This document shows, in pieces, positions 11,884-25,700 of a stretch of DNA of 64,000 nucleotides (position 1 is its first letter; each line of letters starts with the position of its first letter). The position numbers were made by a program, and so were the translations under genes. Where the stretch lies: contig OU612065.1 in assembly GCA_914767715.1 (NCBI GenBank), positions 14,632,001-14,696,000 of the forward strand. Reading direction: 5' to 3'. The notes under the pieces are model-generated. The model saw nothing but the letters and a program-made list of their open reading frames with translations, ran no database searches and had not been told where the DNA came from. The stretch comes from Membranipora membranacea (Eukaryota; Bryozoa; Gymnolaemata; Cheilostomatida; Membraniporidae).

Positions 11884-14800
11884 ATGAATCTAGAAGGATT
11901 TGAAGATTCTGGTGATGTCCCTGCACCTAAGTTTAAGATAAATAAGGAGTTCGCTAAACACTATGATAAATCCAGACGGTCCGAGGAGCTTATGAAGTGT
12001 AAGTAGTATCATTTTTCATTAAATATGATTAGTTAGGCTTATCTCCAGTCTCCTCCCTCTCAATCTCTGTGCCAGCAGTTTAGCCAAGCCAGGTTGCATT
12101 CTCCCTGATGCCAGCCAGCAGTAGAAAAAAGTGTATTTAATAATGTCCTAGCTATCCTTCTATATGTGATTGTGACACTCTCTATGACACAGGACCACAC
12201 AATCAATCAATATTCTAATTCAGCACACACACATACATATAAATATACCAAAACCATGAATGACAAATATGAGCAACTCTAACTGGTTGATTGTGAAGTC
12301 AGAGGCTATAGATAATCCATAGTAGTCTTTGGTGAAGTGTTAGCGTAGACGAGAACAGGTACATCACGGCAGAGAATTAAGATGATATATTTATATATAT
12401 ATTGCCATCATCGTATCATTATTATTGGGTTGCTGTAAGTAACTTTGTCATTTCCAGTAGGCTATATTGTGATAATTTTATAGTGAAAGCTCGCTATGGA
12501 GATGTAAACCTAAAAGAGGAGGAAACTGACTCTGAGTCTGAGGATGAAGATGCAGAGGAGCTTACTCCAGCTGTGGAACAGAAGTGGCTCAAAGCTCTAG
12601 CTGCCCTGAAAAGTGATGATCCAAGGCTTTACAAAGATGATGTAAAGTTCTTTGATAGCGATGGTAAGTGGCATCTTGCGAGAGAAACCTGAAAGGGTAT
12701 TGAATATATGAATTTTTTATGTATCTAATTCCTGTATATATTTGGGAAGACCCTATACCAGTTGTAAATGATATTCAACGTAGAAAACACTAATAAGTGT
12801 ATCATCAATCGTTATGTGCTCTTTTTGACAACTGCAACAACAGATGTGAGTGAGCCATAGACTTAATATAGTTCTATTGAGCTAGCCAAATTTAATTTTT
12901 ATGGTTATCACATAGTTTGACATGGTATAAAATTCATGTTTCACAGATGATCAGCCATCAACTTCGTCGAAGAAAGCGAAGAAGAAGAAGAAAAGGGAGG
13001 CTCGAGTTACTCTAAAAGACATGGATCGTAAAGTGATAGTAGAGCGCGACGGGTATGTTGTGAATAATATGTGATAATCAAAGGCTCTCTCAAAATTTGA
13101 TAAACATTCAGATAACTTTAAACTAACCTATATAAAGAAAATATGTAATCAAGAAATTTCATTCGTAAATAACACACATTTAATATAGCTACTTGTGATT
13201 TTTACTTGTTTAGACGGTAATATACGCTTTCAAGGAAGAAAGCAAATTTCCTCTAACCAATTTAATTTTTGTGTGAAAGATATGGATATATTAAACAGCT
13301 GCAGTCAGTCTCAAAAGTATCGGAGCCCTTGCCATACTGCTGCTTGGGCGAATAGTCAGATGACCCTTGGTCCAAGTATACACCTATCTACAACATGCAC
13401 TAGTTTTTTAATGGATAATGTACTTTTGGATTTGCAAACTAAATACCGATTATTTGCAGAAAATATTCAGAATCTGAAAACGAAGATGATCAGACCAACA
13501 AAGGCAAGAGTTACTATGAAGAGCAAGACGAGATCCGCCAAAGGTAATTTGATAACCCTTTACTGGTGTGTAGGAGACTGTGGCTTATTGTCAGTCTTTG
13601 CAATGGTAGATTTCTGTTCAAGTACCAACTGTTGGGAGTTGTTCATAAGGTAACAACAGGCTTATAACTGATAATTTTAGAACTGATGTAGAAAAAACTG
13701 ATTTAGTTTACAATTGCTATTGGATATTGAACCCCGAAGGATTGAGTAGACAGGATGTTGTGTTTGCATATTTGGCCTTGCAGTAGTTAGTCGACTGACT
13801 GACTGACTATGTATCAGGAATGGCATAGATAGATGATTGTTTTTTAGCATAAAAGATGCACAGAAAGTTGTCTTCTCTGATGATGAGGAAGAAGATATGT
13901 TTAAGGTCAAGGTCAAGACAGCTGCTGAAAAGGTAATTTCCTCCGCTGCCATGTTAATGTTAATATGCATTGGGTGGTAAACTCGAAACATGAGGCTTGA
14001 AGCCCACTTCCTCTTAGTGGGCCAGGTTCATAAATAATACGGTTCAACACAAGTGAATATCATTTATTGATTTAGATGCATTTCCTTCTTCACGGCACCG
14101 GTATATAATCTTGGGGTGTAGCGGCTTAGTTGAACACCTGCTATTTTGCTTAACTCTAACAGGAGGCAGAGGAAGATGAATATAGAAAGTTTATAAAGGG
14201 TCAGGAGGCAGAAGTAGATGATAAAACTGAGAAAGACTTGGTAAGAACCTCTCGTGTCATTGTTTGATAACATATCTAAAAAAGCAGCACATACTTGAAA
14301 GGTATTACTTTTGCTGAATTTCTGATCAAAAATAATTCATTATTGATAATAAGAATGACAGTAATGATAATAACAAGATATTTCAACGCCATTGATGAAG
14401 GTAACTGTTTTTTAAGTTAAAAATTGTTGGATAAGTTTCCTCAATGATAATTATACGAAATGTCAACACTATGGTACATGTATACTTACTGTCCTGTTAT
14501 GTATATAGGCTGGCCTGAGAGATTTCTGGAACAGAGATGACATGACAGATGCTGACAAATTCCTCAAAGATTACATTCTTGAGAAGAGATATCTTGCTGA
14601 AGAAGAAAGCGATGACAGGTGCATAACATAAGTTCTTGTTAGACAGTCATTTTTGCCTACATGACATAACCAAAGCCAAATATTTAGCTGCCAACGGTTT
14701 TTGATCATACTGACTTCCAAATTCAATGGTTCCTTATCACAACCATTGAAATACCACTGTCATATATATACATTCATATAGAATCCTAACATATTTTTTC

Positions 14801-17800
14801 TTATGTTTTTTATTAGCGGCTCTGAGTCTGAAGAGGATGAGGAAGGAGAGAGACACAAGTATCAGCTCCCATCCTCAGAAGATGAGGAGGCAGAGAAGAA
14901 AGCAGAGCAGTTTGAGCACAAATATAACTTCAGATTTGAAGAGCCTGATCCTGATTTTGTGAGTTAAAAATCAGCCAACTTTAAAACTGAGATATTTATT
15001 ATTTTGCCTCTTCTTCTATGTTCTCATTTTTTGTCAGCTTTTTGTTACCCATCACTCTAAAGTTGATTATTTCAGCATTTCACTAGATGAGTTCATGTAT
15101 TTTTCCCATTGTCAGATTTTCCATTCAGCAATTTCAAGTTTTTGTCCAAAAGTTGCTTGCTGTTCTTTAAAGAAATGGCTCTCACAACCACCTAACAAGA
15201 GGAGTCAGGTACCGGACAGACAATGTCTACGGTTGATTAAGTTTGTAGAAAATTATCTGTTGAAATCGTTTGTGCCGATACAAACCTGTATTTATACCCG
15301 CGCTACCAGCCTACATCTACCTCTCATAACATGCTGACAATAAATATGGATATTTCATACAGATTAAAAGTTACCCAAGAGTAGTGGAGACAACAACGAG
15401 AATCGAAACAAGTAGGAGGAAAGAAAAAAGAGCTGCAACACAAGAGAGAAAAGACAAGGTTAGTCAAAGTTTAAATGCCCCTGCCATAGAAGCTGTGCAT
15501 CAGAGACCACCTATGTCCCTTAACCACCCTGCAGATATCAGGACTTGTATAAATGCACACTTTTTGTATGTAAATTATACACAAACAAGAAAATAAAACA
15601 TGAAATCTATAAAATCAGCTATGAAATCAAACACGCTCTGATTTGAATCTTACCTTAACTCTACAGGAAAAGAAGCAGAAGAGAGAGGAATTGAACAGAC
15701 TGCGCAATCTGAAGAAACAGGAGATAGAAGATAAACTCAAACTGTTACAACGTAAAAGTGGAGCTGAGTCTATGCCTTTTACTGGTGATGAACTTGATGA
15801 AGACTTTGATCCTGATGAACATGACAAGAAGATGAAGGTGAGTAGTGCATCCAATAGCCATTACTAGTTACACTGTGGTAAGGTTTAGCAAAATCAAATT
15901 TCTTTTGGTAGTACTTAATGCATTCTTAAGTCGTTCACCTTTTTGAAATGCTATATTCTTTCAGTTGTGCTCAATATTCACACGATGGTAATCAGATGAT
16001 GATATAAAGCATCATACATTACACAACAAAGCTTTGGCACTGGCTAACATTTTGGTCGGTGTTAATCGAGAGTCATATTATGAGAGGAGTCTGTTGAACT
16101 ACCGGGCATAGTGACAATATGAGTTGCTTCCCCACGACAAGAGAAGAGACAACTTCTGATAGTTTGTAAAGCATTCATGTTATTACAAAGCACTATTGCA
16201 CTAATCTGATGATGGTAGAGCTACTCAAATACAGACTAAAGTGGCATCTCTTATAGTTCTTTCTGGAAACCTTCCCACTGATAACCTATGTTTGTTTTAT
16301 TTTGCCAGGAGATGTTTCCAGATGAGGATGAGGAGGAGGAGGAGCTCACCAAGCCCACATTTGAATATGATCCTGAAATAGATGATGCTGAAGGTATGAC
16401 GGCAGAGCATTATATAGATTCGTTTTATATTACTCTGCCCAATCTAACCTTCTAAAATCTAAGGTTACAGCTGGCCCGAATGTATCCTGGACCTAATACT
16501 TCACATTGTAAAGCATTCATAGGAACAAAATTGTCTGCAGATCTCATCAGAAGGTAACGACTTGACACGCAGCCTTGGTTTTACAATTCTTTGTAATGAC
16601 AGCAGTTTGTAGAGATGAAACGTAACTTTTGATACTTTATAGATTGGGATGAGTATAAGGTGACATCAAAAGGTAAAAAAGGAGAGGAGTCCGGAGATTA
16701 TGGAGAGGAGGAACAGTACCTAGATCCTGAGGACCCAAACTTTGTTGTGAGTTTTGATTTGTAGTGTAAAATATTTCTCACTCTTATAATGTTAGATCCT
16801 GTTCCTCGCTGACCTCTTTGTTTGTACCACGTTTTCATTATGCCCGCAAGTTGGTCAAACCAATGGTAAATTGGTCCCATAAAACGGATGTAACTTATTA
16901 CTTTTGCTACAGATTGATTTCTTGTAAAATTATAACTATTCTGATTCAGTGGCAGTGCAAAATATTAACCAAACCACTAATTATTGCATATTGTTTTTTA
17001 TCTTGCATGTGTTAGAAGGTGTCTGTCTTGTTGTTCAATGGTTGGTATCCGATCAGTCTGATATATAACTATCTATGGATGTTTTACAGATGGATGCTGA
17101 CTACGACCCCAATGCTGCCTCTTTAGAGGATAGAAATTTTGGTTTAGACGGGAGATCAAAGCGCAGTAAAAAGAAGAAAAACCGCCTCAAAAGGGCACTA
17201 GAGAAAAAGAAACCACTTTTCAATCCAGGTGTGATATTATTGCAGACACTCACATGTGAATACCAAGGCCACTTAATCTCAGGCTGACACATCAGATAGC
17301 AAATATAGATTCATGTGTAAATTTGCATCTAAAAGATATGCAGATATTCAGAAAAAGAGTTGTCCAATGTGTGCAATTGTTCCGCAAACCCTGTTGATGA
17401 TCAGCCAGAAATAGCAGGGAAGACTGCTAACTGCAGATAACAACAAGTTAGCTGGTTGGAATAACATTTTCCTTGAGTAAGTAAGACACAATAACATGAT
17501 CATTATATTATTTCATTATGCAGATGATAAAACATTTCAAGAGTATTTGGATGATTATTACGGGCTGGAGTGTGAGGATATGATTGGTGATTTAAAATGT
17601 AGATTCCCATACAGAGAGGTTCCTGCTAATGACTTTGGTCTCTCAGTCGATGAGGTAAGGTGTGGTGATTCTTGCGCTAGAAATAAATTTTATTACCGAA
17701 TTGAGAAATAGTTAGATGTTAGAAGAAATATGTGTTGGCTGTCAGATTCCTATGTATCGACAAAAGTGATCATGCTACAGATACAAGTATGCATTTCTAT

Positions 17801-19027
17801 ATTCTTTTTGCACAGGTGTTATCTGCGAGAGATAATGAGTTGAATTCATGGAGCTCCATCAAGAAGACAGTCCAATATAGGTTTGACTTTTAACTTGTTT
17901 TACCTTAAGAATTCCAAGAGCCAAAAACAGGATTGCTAACTTAGAGCACTCATGAGTCATGACTGTATCCCAGTCTGAAAACCAAAGTACATAGTGTGTC
18001 ATACTCTTATTCACATTGACAGCTGCCTTCTCTTCACCAATTTAGGTTACACAAATGTTATATCATTCATATTTCAGCTTCTGGCTGTCAACAAGGATAA
18101 TGTAATCTTTCATCGCACACATTCTCAATGGTCGCCTTCTTTATTTTTAATTGGCATCAATGAAATATATTTATCATTTTCAGGACAAATGAGGAAGAAT
18201 ATAAAGACATAGCAAAGTTTAGACGGAAGGGTCACGATGTGAATAAAAAGAAAAGACTGCTAGCCAGTGTTTACAAGTAGGTTGAATTATCACAGTATGG
18301 CTAGGTGGAGCCATTCCATACATTATTGGTCAGAGTGGTATGTTTCTTTTTATTACTCTTTTAAATCTGTTCCTACTTTTTTTCGAGAGATTGTGGCAAG
18401 ATATGTCATGCGATCGGCAAAGCATACAAACAATAAGGGTGGTAATATAGAAGAGTCTCCTTTGTCAGAATAGGCTGCTGCAAGTTCAGCACATCCATCC
18501 AATAAAGTCTACGATACCAGCCATCAATGTTGGGTGGTGACTGACCAAGCAGTGAATTAAAAATTGATCTGGTAATCAATGCGCTTTGATCAGGGTATAT
18601 AGACCATTCAAATTTCTATGTGTTGCATTTTTATTACAGTAAAGAGGAAAAGCAGGCTGAGAGTGAAGGGGATGATGAGGAGGGTCCATCTTCCTCTCAC
18701 AAACCTACTAAAATTGAAGAGGAACCCAGGCTAGCGGAGGAAGCCGGAGATGAGGTGGAGGAAACTGAAGAACAGCCACCTCGTAAAAAGTCCAAGAAGA
18801 CTGCCAAGTCTGAAACAACAACTGAAAGCACTGCCAAGGACAGTACAATAAAGGATGCGGGTAGTAAGAAACGAAAGGCTAAATGGAAAGGTAAACAGAA
18901 AATGCCCTCTAAGACAAAAGAAGTTAAATCTTCGAGGGGTATGTCCTTTAAGCGTATGGAAGCATATGGTATGCATGGCGAAGTGAAACGTGTCAAGAAA
19001 CTCCGAGCAAGAGACAAGAGGCAGTGA
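11884..19027 (+). CDS. KRI1: KRI1 homologue, nucleolar 40S ribosome-biogenesis factor
   Basis: KRI1 is a nucleolar protein needed for 18S rRNA maturation and 40S assembly; in yeast it associates with Krr1. Exons: 11884-11998, 12484-12663, 12947-13052, 13460-13543, 13848-13932, 14163-14240, 14509-14618, 14817-14958, 15363-15458, 15667-15837, 16309-16393, 16643-16746, 17090-17228, 17524-17654, 17816-17880, 18184-18276 and 18640-19027. They join in frame to 723 aa, close to the human length. Landmarks in order are NKEFAKHYD at the start, ARYGDVN, acidic tracts, RKVIVERDGK, SYYEEQDEIR, FEHKYNFRFEEPDPDF, a basic coiled-coil stretch, DEDFDPDEHD, DADYDPNAAS, and the strongly conserved block DKTFQEYLDDYYGLECEDMI with FPYREVPANDFGLS. 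The C-terminus (codons of the last exon) is lysine-rich and fits nucleolar targeting. The first exon is short, and its ATG starts a family-typical N-terminus. Confidence 0.95.
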
Positions 19028-20206
19028 GAGTAATATCTTATTTTTGAATTTCAGTTTTATTTCAGCAACAGATTATGTAGCAATGAAGTGGTTGTGTAAG
19101 GTATGAAGGTGTATTTCCAAATCTTTAGAAGTTTCAATAGTCATGGACATTTTATTTGATGACATTGATACTGCTAACTTCTCAATATTGTAATGATTAA
19201 AGACATGTAATATACTTCTGGTTTGAAAAGAAAAATCTATGCTCTGTTATTTCATTATCAATCGAAGGTTCAACAAAAATGTTCACTTGTCTGAAAAAGG
19301 ATTTGAGTAAGCGAAGGAAGGAATCATAATGTGATACCTCATTATCCATTCTACCAAGTATTTCTCTTGCCATTTTCATTGCGGTTCCAGAAAGTTCTTT
19401 GAAGTCAGGATTACCCTGGAGGGGTATATATTAGGTTATTCACTGTTATTGTGACACAGTTGTGCTCCCTTTTTCTACAAGGGCATAACTCCAGGTGTCA
19501 TACATATGGTACCCACGCGAGAGACAATATTATATAAAGTGGATCTCTGTTGGGCCCTATTCCAGTCACATCGCTTAGTCACTGCGGCTAGCTGCCAGTG
19601 TCAAGAAAGTAATCATATTAGCTGATGACTTGCTATTACAGACTGTGTCTGCCCGGCCTCTTATTTAATTATACATCAAGGTCTACAGCCTAGCAAGTTG
19701 GGCCAGCAAACCTCTGTAGACTGAAACTATGTCTCAAAAACCCATGGTGTGGTAAGGCAGGTAATGATAAGTTATTTTGTCTTTCTATATCAAATGTGAT
19801 TTGATTCTAGCACAACTGATCATAAATGTGTTTGCAAGGCATAAGGTTGTTAAGGTTTTAAACACATGATACATCAGCCATCACAAACAATGTAGAAGGG
19901 TTTGATATTGATTCCTGGACAAAGATCCAGGTGATTCATATTATGATTGTTTACCTCCGTAACTCTAACAGAACACACGGGGCCTTACAATAATGGTTTC
20001 CTAAAACTTGATGATGAGAGGCATCCTTGTGGTTAGCCACAGACGCAACCTTGAGTTATTATCCAATGAAAACTTTCTATGATGTCACAACATTCATCGG
20101 GGATCAGCCCTGCGATTGATTAATCACAATAACATTAGTCTTCTAGCAGACAGCATAGACTCGCAATCAACAACAGAACGTATATTCTGCCCTGTCACTG
20201 AAGAAA
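19028..20206. other. Intergenic region between KRI1 and the IGFBP-domain gene
   Basis: This contains the KRI1 3' UTR and the upstream region of the next plus-strand gene. I found no convincing exon, RNA gene or repeat. A short minus-strand frame near 19197-19379 has no recognisable product. Confidence 0.6.
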
Positions 20207-21068
20207 ATGGCTGGAATTAAACTTGTGTACTTTGGTCTTACTCTGATATGTCTAGAACAAGTTTTAGCTGGAATGTGGATGTGCCCACCATGTAGAAACC
20301 ATCAGAGGGTAAGTTCAAACATTTTGGTACAACGATATTTCTTAAAACACCTTAATTGAGAGAATGATCAAAATGCATGTGGCGACAAAAAATAATGTAA
20401 TGTAATTTTTTTGTAATATAAATTTTCTGCTGGTAGGTTTTATATTCATATTCTTATATTGCTCCATAGCTTCAACCACAGAAACCATGCGGGGAGGTAC
20501 CCACAGAATCAACATGTGAGATGACTTATGATGGTTGTGGCTGTTGCCTCATGTGTGCCAAGGAAATAGGACAGCGATGCTCCTACTTTGAGCCGTAAGT
20601 CACACAGTTATATGCACGGACACATTTTTGTCAACAATGTTTTGCTTCCAATCCTCTGTATCATACTTGAACCTCTAAAAGAATTATTCTATCAAAATCA
20701 ATTTTGGTTTTATCGATTAATCTTGAACCACATGATGATAATATAGACATATTAGGTCATATTGTTGCCAGCTAAATTCTCAAGTCTCAAATTTACAATT
20801 TAATTTGAAGTGATGTATATTCTCAACAGAAAATTTCCGTCGTCTACAAATAAACTCATGTGGTGATGCTGTTATTGTTAGGTGTGTTAGAGATGCTAGA
20901 TGTATACGGACCAGACCAATCGAGGGCTCTGTTGTGCTCAGCACTTGGGATTTTTATGGTATCTGTCAAGCAAGACCAGAGGTAATGTCTTATCGGGTGA
21001 GAGAAGATAACAGTGACAGTGACAACAATCAATACCCTTACCCTATTCCAGAAGAGCACCTGCCTTGA
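20207..21068 (+). CDS. Small secreted single IGFBP-domain protein (SIBD/perlustrin-like)
   Basis: Three exons (20207-20308, 20470-20594, 20882-21068) join in frame to a 137-aa protein. Residues 1 to about 22 form a hydrophobic signal peptide ending near VLAG. The mature part has exactly 12 cysteines in the order of the IGFBP N-terminal domain: CPPC near the start, then PCGE, TC, the hallmark GCGCCLMCAKEIGQRC, and three later cysteines (EPC, ARC, GIC). In this family the domain binds insulin/IGF-like peptides or, in molluscan perlustrin and crustacean SIBD proteins, has growth or immune-related roles. The tail after the last cysteine is short, acidic and proline/tyrosine-containing. No thyroglobulin or Kazal domain follows, so it is a single-domain member. 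Function beyond ligand binding is inferred. It converges with the receptor gene to its right. Confidence 0.88.
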
Positions 21069-22720
21069 TATGCTTCTGCAGCTCTATCTCCTAAATTGAT
21101 ACTCTACCATATATTTTCACAGGAATATTTATTTTTTAGATTTAATACTATTGCATTTTATTTTTCCACCTGTTGAAGGGAACAGGAACCAAATTTTAAT
21201 AACTTAGACTAAGAAATGCGTTGAAAGTGGCGTTGCTTTAAAATGAGATAATAACATCAAAATTATGCAACCATTTTGTATGAGAAAATTTATCAATTCG
21301 ATTATTATAACATAACATGATGCATCTTCATCCTACATAGCGTTAATAGGAGTCATCTATGTCTCTCAAAATCTTTTCTCACTGTGTAATAACTTACATT
21401 TTGTTTTTCTCACAGAAAATATGCTAATTTATGTACCCGAATACATTTGGATGGTTGTTGTTGTACTTTTATGAAGTAATAAGATCCCATTTCGGTGCAC
21501 AGTGGTTTGCCACAAAGTGAATCTGTTATGGTCTTGTGTGGCTAAGTCCAATTAAGAGTACAGCTGCCAAAAATGAGACAGTGTACCATATCTGCTTCAT
21601 AGGCAATACTGTCTCGGACGGCATTGCCGTGGAAATCTACCAGAAACTTTGAAGCAGCAAATTTAGCGCGGCTATAAATAGTACAGCTGTGCCAACCGAT
21701 TGGGTATAAAGTTCTCGTTACTATGCACAATAATATAGGGCAACAGAAGCCTAAATTAAATTGCTGTGGTAGGTAGTGTAGCCATAGCTCATTACCATAG
21801 CTTCAATGTGTGGTTATTACAACCAAAACAACAAACCAACGACAGCCAATCCTTGGGATTAACAGATTCTTTTCCTCAATTTTATTTACAAGACAGAAAA
21901 CTGAAAATCTCCAGCCTTGCTAAGGAATGTCCTGTAAGCTGAGATACAATAATAATTATTACAAAAACTTTACTATACATAAAAATGATACACTGATATG
22001 ACGGTGTCAAATGCATGTAGGTATGTGAAAAGTGCTCTGATTTCCTTTCAGAGCAAAATTGATAACAAGTGTTTGTCAGCAAAGATAATTTGTGGTAATG
22101 TAGTATGGTCTGGCATGCGCAAACCATCTAAAAAAAACTGCAGGCTCTGAAGAATTAGATCAGTGGAGTCTATAAGAATCAACAGGCCTGTGAACAATAT
22201 CTTGCTGTACATCTTTCAAAGACTATCAAGGCTAGTTTGGCTAGTGATATGACAACATTTTATGATGCATGGAATGTTTCTTAGGAGATAAGACTAAAAA
22301 TAAATTGATAACAATGTTTGGAAGAGTCCACTAATTCGCATAGCACCACTTGTTAAAAAATGGATATAAAAGTGAATGCAGTATGTATTATACCGCAATA
22401 ATCATCCAAATAAATGTAGCCCTTTACCTAAAAAATATGCTATCCTTACTTAAAATACGTTCATGAGTTTCTAATGCTGTACAAAGATCAGTGAGCAAAT
22501 AATAGAGATTGATTGCTTGGCAATCTGAGAGAAAAGATTTAATATAATGAAGTTCTTTACATCAAAAGCACCATTCCCAATTAATTTGAAGGTAACTAGC
22601 TATGCAAATTTGATAAACTTGAAATATTGTTTTTGCTGTTCTGGGCCCTTATCGGGATGGAGTTATAGTGTCCTGTAACATTGTGTAGACAACTCTTCCT
22701 GATAAGTATGTGTTGATTGA
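21069..22720. other. Convergent 3' intergenic region
   Basis: The region lies between the stop codons of the IGFBP-domain gene and the minus-strand adhesion receptor. It should hold both 3' UTRs. A minus-strand AATAAA at 21886-21881 is a candidate poly(A) signal for the receptor, about 840 bp after its stop. I see no further gene. Confidence 0.5.
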
Positions 22721-25700
22721 CTAGACGATTACTTCATACACAACCTTTTTGAGCTGTTTGCTCTCAGGGGATGAGTAATTGCTTTCACTCATGCTGGGGT
22801 ATCTGTGGAAGGCTAAAGCCCCGTCCCCTAAGAATGAGAGGTCACGGTCTGGCCCCCGATAAGGGCTAGGTGGTCCACCGTAGTGATCTGCTTCTAAAAC
22901 AAAATAAGATAAGTTACATTATTGTCAAGAGTAATTATGAGTCATTCATAACAACAACCATGGAATCCAGGGTTCCCAGGATACTCTTCTTTTTGTTTTA
23001 TTACTCACAATTCCAAGCATTTGAATGATTTTGATAGCATTGATCAGAACGAGAAATGGGCATGTGACATCACAGAGGATTAGGGATGCAACCACTTTAG
23101 CTCAGCTAAGTTGCTCGATATCTATATGAGCACAATTATAGTAATTCCACAGTCATCACTCGACAATCTTCAGCCCTGATATACCCAAATTATAGGCAGA
23201 TAGTACAAATTTTAATTAAAGCTATTACACTAGTATAATGTACTGGGATATAGTACGATAAAATACCAATGATTTGATGGGATAGAGATAACTCACCAGA
23301 GTTATCGCTCACAGAAGATGGATCCTGTATATTCATCCTGTCCGCATTTTGTAAGTTATAAGCATTTACTGCGTGTTCGTTGAGTTTGTTTTGCTCTGAG
23401 GGTTTCTTCTGTACAGATGCGTAGACATAGTCAAGGTTTTGGAATGGCGCTGATGCTGATACTGGACTCTCAACTGCAATTAAAATGAATAACATAAAAC
23501 AATTGAGCTCAAGACAGTTAAAAAAAGTGTCTGAGCAACAACCAGATTATATTCACAGTCTATTATCTTATCAGAATATTGACATATTATTACCTCTGTT
23601 GTTCCTGAATTCTCCGTAAGGTAAACCATCAGCTTCATCCTCCAGCTCGAGATCACTGTTCACCTGATAGCCGCTGTTCGAGTAATGCACCTCACCTGGT
23701 ACACCTCTGCATTAAAAAGAAATCGGATGTCAGCCAGGTTGGAATAATCTCTGCATGAGAATTTTCTAGTTATAGGATTCTGCAGTCAACATAGATATCG
23801 TCAACCTATCCGCTCATCTCCAATAAAGTGGAAAGAGAAAATCTCCGAGACAAAACAATACTGTAAAAAAAACTTCCAACTGAATGTTAAATTATTATTC
23901 TGATAAGTGTGAGGTGTCTTACTTTGGTGACACCATGTGGTTTATATGTCCTGTTTTTGGGGAGTTATCAGCTTTGTTTAGTCTACGTCTTCTTCTTCTC
24001 ATGACAAAGATTGCTGCCACTGCACTGACTACAAGAGCCACAACAATGACAGCTACAACTATAGCGATGATCACCATCTTGTCTAATCCTCCCTCTCCAC
24101 CATCAAAGTTAACTGTGATCACTACAATGGTAATATAGCACAGATTAGTACCATTTGAATAAGGAATACCATATAATATCATATTATATCCGTCGTTACA
24201 CACACTGAAAGAATATACTTTTAACATGGTGCCTCAAGGCTATAATTGAAAAATGAGAGTTTTTGAAATTTGAAATGCTATATGACATTCGAGTGAGTGC
24301 CTAGTTGTGGAGAGAGTTTTTAGCTATTCAGGTGAGATGTGACGGAGCTGGTCGTTCCTTCAAAAAGATTTTACTTACTTGGTGATTCAGCGCAGACATC
24401 AGCCCTTCCAGGTACGCAGGCTAAAGCTCTATATTGTGAGTATGTCTGATCGGATATGGAGAAGGGACCGGGAGAAATCTGACAAAGAGTCAGGTCCTCT
24501 GATGTGCCAGCGTCATTCATACCCTGTAATCATAGAAAGTAATATTTTTAGTCCTCCTAGCTTAGAAGAGGATTTTCATCCTCTACCTTGTCTGCGCCAC
24601 ATAATACTGACAAGAAGGAAGACATTTCCAACCTGTAGGGAATTTCTGTTACTAAATGATTATATTACCTCCCCAGCTCAGTGTTTGTAACAAAAACACA
24701 CAGTGATAACAGCAAATTATAATCGAGGGTCTATTCATTTACGAATATGATAACTCTCAGTACATACCTGAACTTTAACACAGTAATCTGTAGAGTTGTA
24801 TTTGATCTCCAGTCTATTTTCAGCCTCATTCTGTACAAGTGTTGGAGTAGGAATTGTCAGGTCCTCAGTTGCGAAACTCATTTGAGCGAAGGACTGGCTT
24901 GTTCCCAGGACATTTTCTCCGTAAACTTTCACTCTATAGTCGGTATTTGGATTCAAGTCTGAAAAATACACATTTACTATCATGATAAAATCCATAGCAG
25001 CGTTATGGTCTGGACTATGGGTACTTGACCTGGTAAATTGACTATGTGTGAATACAGATAAATAACATTAAAATCTCCCATAGTAACACTTATTCTAAGG
25101 CTTATGAATGATCAAGAACAATTAAATAAAACAAAACTAACCTCTTAGAGAAAAAGATAGCTCGATTGTTTCAGCTGTCTGACTAGTTCCACCAGCTGTG
25201 TAAACAATCTGAAACCTCTGCTGTTTGCCACCATCAAATCCAGGAGACCAGGTCAGGACTGCTGTATCCCATTCTACAGTAGACACCTCTACATCAGAAG
25301 GAGCGTCTGGTATAGTCGTTCTCATTAGAGTCAGGGTAGCGCTGGCTGTATCCTCTGAGTTTGTAGCCTCACACTCATAGTTACCATAGTCAGAGTTGGT
25401 AGCTGACAGGATTACTAAGTTTCTTCTCTGCTTGTAGCTCAGACCATCAACATTAGACTCAATATTTCGTAGCTGGTACTGATCACTGTTGGTAATCACA
25501 TCCCCATTGCGTTTGAATGTGATCTCAGTTGCAGGTGGGTAGCTTAGAACAGTACATGGAATCACTACCTCTTCTCCAACATCTGTGGCTACCTTACCGT
25601 GTCCATCTAACTGGGGGGAAACTGAAAGCATAAATGATAAAATGTATCCAATACTGTAAAATCTATTATATCAGAATAGAGGACCACTACAAATAATATT

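Noticed and set aside
13195-13653. 152-codon plus-strand frame
   Set aside because: It overlaps KRI1 exon 13460-13543 in a different frame. The KRI1 reading (SYYEEQDEIR) is clearly the real one.
15627-15854. Serine-rich minus-strand frame
   Set aside because: It is the complement of a lysine/glutamate-rich KRI1 exon. The same explains the minus-strand frames at 18697-19017.
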